Source of the DNA: a bacterium
GTDB taxonomy: Bacteria; Elusimicrobiota; Elusimicrobia; UBA1565; UBA9628
Direction of reading: 5' to 3'
Assembly: GCA_021796015.1 (NCBI GenBank)
Contig: JAJYOT010000032.1
Location: 1-21,098 of the forward strand
DNA: 21,098 nt
Below the pieces are notes generated by a model, which saw only the letters and a list, made by a program, of their open reading frames with translations, ran no database searches and was not told where the DNA came from. Both the position numbers and the translations under genes were made by a program. Of the stretch, positions 6,581-12,666 are shown piece by piece. Position 1 is the stretch's first letter; each line of letters opens with the position of its first letter.

Positions 6581-9097
6581 ATGGACATCTTAATGATCGT
6601 TTTTATTCCCAGTCTTTTTATCATCCTGGGAGCCCTAATGTTTATCGTCAGCCGGGTGATGGAATTCTCGCAATCCAATCGTTATTTCGCAAAACAAAGA
6701 GGAAACAGCCTTATGTTTACGCGTTTCATGACTCAAATTGCCATGGCCAAAAGCCAACTTGGAAAAAGAGCCCAGGAATTGGAAGCTCTGTCCATGCGCC
6801 TTCAAATGAATAACGAAGAACTTGCCCGGCTCAACAACCTCAAAATGAAATTCTTATCAATGGCGGTTCATGATATTCGAAATCCACTCACCGCTATTAC
6901 CGGTTACAGCGACATTTTGTCTCGCAACAAAAATCTAGGACCCAAAGAGCAGGTTTTGTCAAAAATGATTTTGACCGCGACCCGGCAAATCAACCATCTG
7001 ATGGGAGATCTCACCGATCTCGCCGTCATCGAAGCGGGAAAATTTAAAATGGAAATGGCGCCCTTTGATCTGGCCGGACTCATCCAGGAAGTAGGGGCCA
7101 CTTTGACCCCGGGAGCCTCCAACAAAGGCGTCATTCTTTCTGTTCGAGAACCTCCGCCCGGAATTATCATCACCGCCGACCGCTACCGCATTTGGCGCGT
7201 TTTGACGAATCTTTTGGGAAATGCCGTTAAATTTACCCCTTCTGGAGGACGCGTCGAACTCCGGGCCGAAGTCGCGGCGGGAATGGCCATGATTTCAGTC
7301 CAAGACAACGGCCCCGGGATTCACCCGACCGAACGGCGGAAAATTTTTGAAAAGTTCTACCAGTCAAAACACATCAAAGATGAAAAAGCCCGCAAGGGCG
7401 GCTGGGGATTGGGACTGGCCATCGCCCAAGAAATTGTTCAGTCCCACGGGGGAGAAATCGGAGTCGACAGCCGTGGTCTCGGACACGGTTCTACTTTTTG
7501 GGTTCGCATTCCTCTTAAAGCCAAGCGCCCCATCCGCTCCAGCCCCATGCGTCTTGCGCTCGCTTTAATCGGGTTTTTAGCGCTCTCTTTGGCGCCGAAA
7601 AAAACTCAGGCTCAAACTGTTCCCTTCCTTGAAAAATCAAAATTCGAAAAATCATTGGAAACCAAGGTGGACGGAGTCCTTCTCAATATCTTGGGGCCCA
7701 ATCGAGCCAAAGTCATCATCAACGCGACCCTCAATTTCACAAAAACCGAAAGCTTTCAAACCGAAGGCGCCAGCATCACGACGACAAAAACCTCGGGGCT
7801 TCCGTATCTTTGGCAAGAACCCAGTAAAACGGCGCAACCCGAAGAGTTGCTACCGGGAGTGCCGCTTGATTCCGGCGGCCCGGCTCTTCCCACGCCGCCG
7901 CCATCCATCAAGGGCTATAAAAAAGAAGATTCCTTCCCCGCCGAATTTATCAAAAGATTAGACGTCACTCTCATTTTGGATAATTCCGTCAAGGGAAACC
8001 GGAGCGCCGAAATCGGCAAAATTACGGCCGATCTTCTCAGTCTCAATCCTAAACGAGGAGATTCTCTGACCGTGGTCCACACCGAGTTTTCTCCGATCTG
8101 GAAAACCGTTTGGTACTCTCCGGAAACTGCCGGTATGCTTCTTAAATATATTTTAACCGGATTTCTCTTTTTTATGGCGCTCATCGTCATCGCCGTCGGA
8201 TTTATCAAAATCGCCAACGCCATGCGCATGATGGCCAACGCACAATCCCAGCAAATCTCAATGGAAATGAAGGGGCTTGATGGCGAGGGGGGAAATGGAC
8301 CGGGCGGAGTTTTAGGACATAATACGCTCATGATTGGGGATCAGAAATCGGGAGAAAACGCCCCTGAAAACAAAAACGAACCGGTCATGTTTGACGTGCG
8401 AATGGACCAAGTAGAAACCCTGGCTCAAATGCTTCTCCCCGAACCACCTGAAAATGTCGCCATTGTTGCCTCGCGCTTGACTCCGGATGTTTCAAAAAGG
8501 CTCATCGACGCCCTCCCGCCGGAACTGGCGAGCGCGGTCGTCAGTCAACTCGCCCGCCCGCGCTTTATCGATCCGGAAATTATCGTCAACTTAAAGGAAG
8601 AGTTAGAACGGCGTCTTTCCGGCGCGGTCGGAGGAGTGCATTATCTCGCGGAACTGATGTCGGCCGCCAGCCAAAAAAGGCGTCATGAAATGCTGGAAGC
8701 CGTTCGCTCTCAAAACCAAAACCTCGCCGAGGAACTCAGAAAACGAGTCTTTTTCATCGAGGATCTCTCAAAACTAACCCAACAAGAATGGTCGTATCTC
8801 TTGTCCTTGGTCACTTATCAAGAATGGAGCGCCGGTCTCCATGAGGGTCCCCAAGTCGTCGTTGAAGCCATCAAACAAAATGTCTCAGAAAAAGCCTGGG
8901 GGGTTCTCAGCGAGATGATTGAAGCGGCTTCTCCCACAACAGAACAAACAGAAACGGCGCAAGATAAAATCGGTCAAAGCGTCTCAGAACTCATCCGGGA
9001 ACAAAGAATCAAAACCATTGCGCCGCAATTGGGACTTCAAATTCATGAATCTCCAGTTGAAGAAGAAAAAGGCGCGGAAAGTAGTAAGGGCTCGTGA
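6581..9097 (+). CDS. Histidine kinase - FliF (RBM3) - FliG (M+C) fusion protein
   Basis: 838 residues in one uninterrupted frame. Residues 1-25 are a membrane helix; ~40-95 a coiled linker; HisKA has phospho-acceptor His97 in VHDIRNPL; the ATPase has N-box Asn214 (NLLGNAVKF), DNGPG 242-246, GGWGLGL 273-279 and ends near 312. Residues 323-339 are a second membrane helix or signal-like segment. Residues ~355-510 match the FliF C-terminal periplasmic region (LNILGPNRAKVIINATLNF, a Pro-rich beta-collar insert, IKRLDVTLILDN, KRGDSLTVV at 491-499). Residues 518-545 are the third membrane helix. Residues ~606-718 resemble FliG middle and 723-810 FliG C-terminal (VFFIEDLSKL, QNVSEKAWGVL). FliF RBM1/RBM2 and the FliG N-domain are missing. 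The topology places kinase and FliG in the cytoplasm and the collar in the periplasm. Internal Met323 has no ribosome site, so a fusion is more likely than two genes. It is predicted to be a rotor subunit with kinase input for the MotA/MotB encoded downstream. Confidence 0.88.
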   Translation: MDILMIVFIPSLFIILGALMFIVSRVMEFSQSNRYFAKQRGNSLMFTRFMTQIAMAKSQLGKRAQELEALSMRLQMNNEELARLNNLKMKFLSMAVHDIRNPLTAITGYSDILSRNKNLGPKEQVLSKMILTATRQINHLMGDLTDLAVIEAGKFKMEMAPFDLAGLIQEVGATLTPGASNKGVILSVREPPPGIIITADRYRIWRVLTNLLGNAVKFTPSGGRVELRAEVAAGMAMISVQDNGPGIHPTERRKIFEKFYQSKHIKDEKARKGGWGLGLAIAQEIVQSHGGEIGVDSRGLGHGSTFWVRIPLKAKRPIRSSPMRLALALIGFLALSLAPKKTQAQTVPFLEKSKFEKSLETKVDGVLLNILGPNRAKVIINATLNFTKTESFQTEGASITTTKTSGLPYLWQEPSKTAQPEELLPGVPLDSGGPALPTPPPSIKGYKKEDSFPAEFIKRLDVTLILDNSVKGNRSAEIGKITADLLSLNPKRGDSLTVVHTEFSPIWKTVWYSPETAGMLLKYILTGFLFFMALIVIAVGFIKIANAMRMMANAQSQQISMEMKGLDGEGGNGPGGVLGHNTLMIGDQKSGENAPENKNEPVMFDVRMDQVETLAQMLLPEPPENVAIVASRLTPDVSKRLIDALPPELASAVVSQLARPRFIDPEIIVNLKEELERRLSGAVGGVHYLAELMSAASQKRRHEMLEAVRSQNQNLAEELRKRVFFIEDLSKLTQQEWSYLLSLVTYQEWSAGLHEGPQVVVEAIKQNVSEKAWGVLSEMIEAASPTTEQTETAQDKIGQSVSELIREQRIKTIAPQLGLQIHESPVEEEKGAESSKGS

Positions 9098-9171
9098 CAA
9101 AATAATAACAGTCTCTATTTACTTCGTCATTTCTTCATGATTCAATACCATTTTTGTTCTATCCTATGGGT

Positions 9172-10110
9172 ATGGCTGAAAGTCCGAAAGGTTCCATCTT
9201 TTCCTCCTTAAGGGCGCTGGAAGAAATTCCGGAAGAAACTCCCGCCGCGCCTCCGACTTCGCAAAACCCTTCACCCTCTCCCACCCCCGCCGCACAAACA
9301 CCAACGCCCACGCCGCCACCTTCGCAAGCGCCTCCTCCATCAGATGAGACTTTGAAAGCCGTGGAGTCAAAAATCGAAAAGTTAGAACAAAAAATCCAGG
9401 AGATGGGGACAGTCCCCAATTCAGACCCTCATCTTAACCGTATTGAAGCCCTGGAGCAAAAATTGCAACAAATGCAGGAACGCGCCATTCAGGCGGAGGT
9501 CGCTCTCAGAGAGCGCGAGAAATCCCAAGAAGCCGCCCGGCGCGAGACGGAATCTCTTCTTCAAAATTTAGCGTCCCAGCGCCGGCTTGAAGAATCGGAC
9601 CGGCAAATGAAGGAAAATCTGGCTTATTGCCGACGCCGAATCGAAGAATTGGAGGAAAAACAATCCTCTATTAAAATTCCGGATACCCAACAATCGGAAA
9701 ATGAGTTTAAATCCCTCCTAAAAAGTTTTATGGAACAGATCGAGCTAAAAACAACTCCGGTTTTAGCGTCTCTTGTTGATCTCAGGAAAGAAAATGAAAA
9801 CCGCGAAAAAGAAAATCGCGGCATGGAGCAAAGGATAAACGAGATTGAGAAAAATATCAATTCTTTTTTTTCGACAGAGTTAGGGCAAGCGAGCGCTCTA
9901 GCAGAAGGATTACGCCACCTAAAACAAACCGTGGAACGAGTCAACACGGAAACCGCGGAAAAACTCGAAAAAATAAGCGCCGCTCTAAGCCTATTAGAAT
10001 TTAGGCATTCCCAAGCGAAAAACACAACAGAAGAATTACGCGCTCTCGATAAAGACTTTCAGAAAATACTCTCCATTCTCGATGCCAGCGTTTCCAACTC
10101 GCCCAAATAA
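9172..10110 (+). CDS. Proline-rich, coiled-coil protein of the motor locus
   Basis: A 312-residue soluble protein of unrecognised family, with no signal peptide or membrane helix. Residues ~20-60 are a low-complexity Pro/Thr/Ser/Ala segment. From ~62 to the end heptad-rich, Glu/Lys/Gln-rich helices predict long coiled coils (KIEKLEQKIQEM, RIEALEQKLQQMQERA, RRRIEELEEKQ, INEIEKNIN). It sits between the FliF-FliG fusion and motA in the same direction, so a cytoplasmic scaffold or rotor/stator linker is possible (inference only). A REP copy at 9405-9417 is translated in frame as EMGTVPNS between two coiled segments. ATG 9172 was chosen over 9166 and TTG 9154 because a TATCCT hexamer ends 6 nt upstream, matching the spacing of other leaderless-looking starts here; no Shine-Dalgarno supports any choice. 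Confidence 0.75.
   Translation: MAESPKGSIFSSLRALEEIPEETPAAPPTSQNPSPSPTPAAQTPTPTPPPSQAPPPSDETLKAVESKIEKLEQKIQEMGTVPNSDPHLNRIEALEQKLQQMQERAIQAEVALREREKSQEAARRETESLLQNLASQRRLEESDRQMKENLAYCRRRIEELEEKQSSIKIPDTQQSENEFKSLLKSFMEQIELKTTPVLASLVDLRKENENREKENRGMEQRINEIEKNINSFFSTELGQASALAEGLRHLKQTVERVNTETAEKLEKISAALSLLEFRHSQAKNTTEELRALDKDFQKILSILDASVSNSPK
9405..9417. repeat. REP palindrome copy 6, inside the coiled-coil protein gene
   Basis: A perfect 13-nt palindrome about one central base, GGGGACAGTCCCC, translated as MGTVP within EMGTVPNS. It is the reverse-orientation twin of copy 1; the central A/T change is synonymous in the Thr codon. Confidence 0.78.
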
Positions 10111-10123
10111 AGGGATAGTCCCT
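10111..10123. repeat. REP palindrome copy 7 (diverged)
   Basis: AGGGATAGTCCCT, one mismatch from the consensus, starting directly after the coiled-coil gene's stop and 9 nt before the motA promoter candidate. Confidence 0.65.
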
Positions 10124-10131
10124 ATTAGTAT

Positions 10132-10160
10132 TTGGAATTCTCTTTTCTTTCCTATATAAT
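10132..10160 (+). promoter_or_regulatory. Sigma70-type promoter candidate for motA
   Basis: TTGGAA at 10132-10137, a 17-nt spacer and a perfect TATAAT at 10155-10160. The expected transcription start, about 7 nt after the -10 box, coincides with ATG 10168. No Shine-Dalgarno precedes that ATG, so a leaderless mRNA is likely. This would give the motA-motB-HEAT-cyclase set its own start separate from the fusion gene. Confidence 0.65.
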
Positions 10161-10167
10161 AAGCAAC

Positions 10168-10905
10168 ATGGAACTAACATCGATCATCGGTCTAGGGGCT
10201 ATTCTAATTTTAACTGCGATTGGCCTTGCCACTGGAGGGCTTCCGGCGGTTTTCATCAACTGGCATGGAATTGGAATCGTGCTTGGGGGAACTTTTTGCG
10301 CCCTCATGATCAACACCCCACTGGATATTTTGCTCAGAACCGGATCGTCTGTGACCGATTTAATTTCGGCCGATCCTTATGTCGACCGGATCGCTCTTGT
10401 GGACGCCATCATGACACTAGCACAAGAGGTTCAATCCCGGGGAATTAACGCCTTTAACAATGTCAATAAAACAGTGGCCGCCGGGTATCTCGCTTACGCC
10501 GCTCAAATCGCGGTTGAATATAACAACCCTGAAACCCTCCGACAGGTGCTGGAAAATGAGATCATTCAAAATTCCGATTTACAGAACGAAGCGGTCAACG
10601 TTTTTAGAACCGCCGGAATTTTGGCGCCGATGTTCGGACTTTTGGGAACCTTAATTGGAATTGTCGAGGTTCTGCGCCAAATCGCCAACCCCGCACAAGT
10701 GGGTTCCGCCATGGCGGTCGCCATTACGACCGCTTTTTATGGCATCGCGACCGCAAACGTTTTTTGCGTGCCGATAGCCGGTAAACTAAGAATTCGCTAC
10801 TGGAGAGAAACGCAGGCCAAGACCATGATTTTGGAAGGCGTCTTTGAAATCCTCCAGCGAACGCCCGCCGTCATTATCTCGCGGAAACTGAAATCTTATC
10901 TATGA
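10168..10905 (+). CDS. motA: MotA/PomA-type stator proton channel subunit
   Basis: 245 residues, somewhat shorter than E. coli MotA (295) and close to PomA length. Two N-terminal membrane helices (from IIGLGAILILTAIGLATGG and the segment through GTFCALMI) precede a ~100-residue cytoplasmic domain, then helices 3 and 4 (LAPMFGLLGTLIGIV, AVAITTAFYGIATANVF). The two conserved prolines, equivalent to E. coli Pro173 and Pro222, are present as Pro154 (LAPMFG) and Pro202 (CVPIAGKL). MotA surrounds MotB in a 5:2 stator that converts ion flow into torque on FliG; a FliG-type partner is encoded just upstream. ATG 10168 fits the TATAAT promoter; TTG at 10132 in the same frame is rejected because it overlaps the -35 element. 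The MotA/PomA branch fits better than ExbB/TolQ because of its order with motB and its cytoplasmic domain. Confidence 0.93.
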   Translation: MELTSIIGLGAILILTAIGLATGGLPAVFINWHGIGIVLGGTFCALMINTPLDILLRTGSSVTDLISADPYVDRIALVDAIMTLAQEVQSRGINAFNNVNKTVAAGYLAYAAQIAVEYNNPETLRQVLENEIIQNSDLQNEAVNVFRTAGILAPMFGLLGTLIGIVEVLRQIANPAQVGSAMAVAITTAFYGIATANVFCVPIAGKLRIRYWRETQAKTMILEGVFEILQRTPAVIISRKLKSYL

Positions 10906-10908
10906 ATG

Positions 10909-10929
10909 AATTGGGGACTGTCCCTAATT
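10909..10929. repeat. REP palindrome copy 8, just upstream of motB
   Basis: AATTGGGGAC-T-GTCCCTAATT, 10-bp arms with one G:T-type mismatch. It fills most of the 31-nt motA-motB gap, ending 7 nt before ATG 10937 where a Shine-Dalgarno would normally be. Confidence 0.82.
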
Positions 10930-10936
10930 ATTAATT

Positions 10937-11629
10937 ATGAGACGCTCAAGGCACGAAGACCTCGAAAATCAGCTTGCGAAATCCGCCCAATGGGCCATTA
11001 CCTATGGGGATTTCATGAGTTATCTCATGATTTTCTTTCTCATCATGTTTTCTTTCACGCTTTCAAAATCCGGAGGGAAAACTACGGAAAACGTTAAGTA
11101 TCAGGAATCCCTCATTAAAATTCAGAAGGTCTTTGGCGGGAAGGGAAGCTCCGTGGATTATGATCGCCTGATTAAGCGCGAAAAAGAAGAGTCCATGGTC
11201 ACCCAACTTAAACAAGCTCTTGATAAAAAGGATTTGTCAAAATACGCGAAAATAGAAACCTGGGATAAAAAAATTCGACTCATCTTAGCCAGCGCGGTTC
11301 TTTTTGACTCCGGCCGAGCAAGCTTAGCCCCGCGATCGGAAAAAATTTTAGCCGCCGTCGCCCAACAACTTAAAACCTTGGACAACCCGATTCAAATTGA
11401 AGGGCATACCGATAACGTTCCTATTAACGGCGGACGCTATAAATCCAATTGGGAACTTTCAATGGCGCGCGCCTACTCAGTTCTCGTTTTTTTTGAGAAA
11501 CAAGGCATCGCGCCTCAACGTTTGTCCGCCATCGGCTACGGCCAATATCACCCCATCGCCGACAACAAAACGCCGGAAGGACGCGCTAAAAATCGTAGAA
11601 TCGAGATAGATTTATTACGGACGGAATGA
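10937..11629 (+). CDS. motB: MotB-type stator subunit with OmpA-like peptidoglycan-binding domain
   Basis: 230 residues. A short basic N-terminus is followed by one membrane helix, WAITYGDFMSYLMIFFLIMF, with Asp25 in the (A/G)DFM motif, the equivalent of the proton-carrying Asp32 of E. coli MotB. Residues ~45-105 form a charged plug/linker, and ~110-228 an OmpA-like domain with IEGHTDNVPI, SNWELSMARA and GRAKNRRIEI, all typical of MotB. It would anchor the MotA/MotB stator to peptidoglycan and carry ions. All residues I know to be essential are present, so an active stator is expected. Its position after motA is classic; the gap between them is occupied by a REP. No flagellar genes other than the FliF-FliG fusion accompany it. 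It ends in an ATGA overlap with a possible upstream start of the next gene. Confidence 0.94.
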   Translation: MRRSRHEDLENQLAKSAQWAITYGDFMSYLMIFFLIMFSFTLSKSGGKTTENVKYQESLIKIQKVFGGKGSSVDYDRLIKREKEESMVTQLKQALDKKDLSKYAKIETWDKKIRLILASAVLFDSGRASLAPRSEKILAAVAQQLKTLDNPIQIEGHTDNVPINGGRYKSNWELSMARAYSVLVFFEKQGIAPQRLSAIGYGQYHPIADNKTPEGRAKNRRIEIDLLRTE

Positions 11630-11643
11630 AAGGGAGATCAAAA

Positions 11644-12666
11644 ATGAAAGAATTGTGGGCTATTCTCTGCACCATCCTAGTCTTGCCGGTCGCGGCTTTT
11701 TCAGCCGCCTCATCCGGAACGAATAATTCGAACACTGCCCCTTATCAAGGAGCCACGGCGCCGCATCCAAAACTTCCGCAAGATCCTTATCTCACGGCCC
11801 TTGACGACATCAAAAGCCCGATTCCCTCGGTTCGTTTGGCGGCAGTTCAAGTTTTAGCTCAAAACCGTAATCCTGCCTCCATCGCGCCTCTGACCCAAGC
11901 CCTTTCCGATAAAAACCCGGCGGTCTGCGCCGCCGCCATTCACGCCTTGGGTCTTTTAAGGGTTAAGGCCGTAGCTCCAAAAATCGCGCAACTTTTAGCC
12001 ACCTCCCAAGCTTCCCAAGTCAGGCAAAACGCCGCCGTCGCCTTGGCTTATCTGGCCGATCCGGCGGCCATCCCCACCTTAATTTCCGCTATTTCCGATT
12101 CTCATCGAAGCGTTCGCTATGCGGCAATTAAAACCTTGGGCAGTCTCCACGCCCAGGCTGCATTACCGGCCCTCATTAACACGCTTAAAAGTTCAAACGC
12201 TAATATCCGAGAGACCGCCGCTGCGGCCCTGGGGCAAATTCAATCTCCAAAAGCCTCATCCGCCCTTGCCGCTTTAACGACCGACCCCAACATCCAAGTT
12301 CGAGAGGCCGCCGTCATCGCGCTTGGTTCAACCGGAGGCAAGACCGCCATCTCGCCCCTCCTCAAAGCGCTTAAGGATTCGAATTTTTCCGTCAGTCTTG
12401 ATGCGGCCCGCTCTCTTTCAAAACTGGGAAATTTTAAGGGAAAAAGCGTCGCGCTCAAGGGATTGAGCCAAAAAAACTCCTTTCTCAGGCAAGAAGCCGT
12501 CACGGTTTTAGGAATGACCGGAGGGAAAAAAGCTCTCCTTGCGCTTGAAAAACTTTCTAAAAAAGAAAAAGATCCCGCGACGATTAGCCTCATTGGTTTT
12601 GCCGAAGCCCAAATCAAGGGACGCCTTGGAATAAGACCCACGCCTCCTCAATCGCGCAAAAAATGA
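11644..12666 (+). CDS. Exported HEAT-repeat protein of the motor locus
   Basis: 340 residues: a signal peptide (MKELWAILCTILVLPVAAFSA), a short low-complexity stretch, then about seven HEAT/PBS-lyase-like repeats of ~31 residues (IPSVRLAAVQVLAQ, NPAVCAAAIHALGLL, SQVRQNAAVALAYL, RSVRYAAIKTLGSL, ANIRETAAAALGQI, IQVREAAVIALGS, SFLRQEAVTVLGM), ending in a basic tail. Such solenoids bind other proteins; a periplasmic scaffold around the stator or FliF collar is a reasonable guess from position alone. ATG 11644 was taken because GGGAG lies 7 nt upstream; ATG 11626, overlapping the motB stop, is an alternative adding six residues. The 3' end overlaps the cyclase gene by ATGA, which suggests translational coupling. 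Confidence 0.85.
   Translation: MKELWAILCTILVLPVAAFSAASSGTNNSNTAPYQGATAPHPKLPQDPYLTALDDIKSPIPSVRLAAVQVLAQNRNPASIAPLTQALSDKNPAVCAAAIHALGLLRVKAVAPKIAQLLATSQASQVRQNAAVALAYLADPAAIPTLISAISDSHRSVRYAAIKTLGSLHAQAALPALINTLKSSNANIRETAAAALGQIQSPKASSALAALTTDPNIQVREAAVIALGSTGGKTAISPLLKALKDSNFSVSLDAARSLSKLGNFKGKSVALKGLSQKNSFLRQEAVTVLGMTGGKKALLALEKLSKKEKDPATISLIGFAEAQIKGRLGIRPTPPQSRKK

Noticed and set aside
7610..7640. AACTGTTCCCTTCC (TVPF in protein) as a degenerate REP
   Set aside because: No opposing arm is present; two or more differences from the core and no palindrome.
7547..9097. FliF-FliG part as a separate gene starting at Met 7547 with its own signal peptide
   Set aside because: There is no stop between the kinase and this Met and no ribosome site before it; the topology works as one protein. 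Kept as a point to check because a merged reading frame can arise from sequence error.
10168..11629. Zorya (ZorAB) defence or TolQR/ExbBD-type assignment for MotA/MotB
   Set aside because: MotA lacks a long ZorA-type tail, no ZorC/ZorD/ZorE is present, and MotB has an OmpA-like peptidoglycan-binding domain with classic MotB motifs rather than a TolR/ExbD domain.
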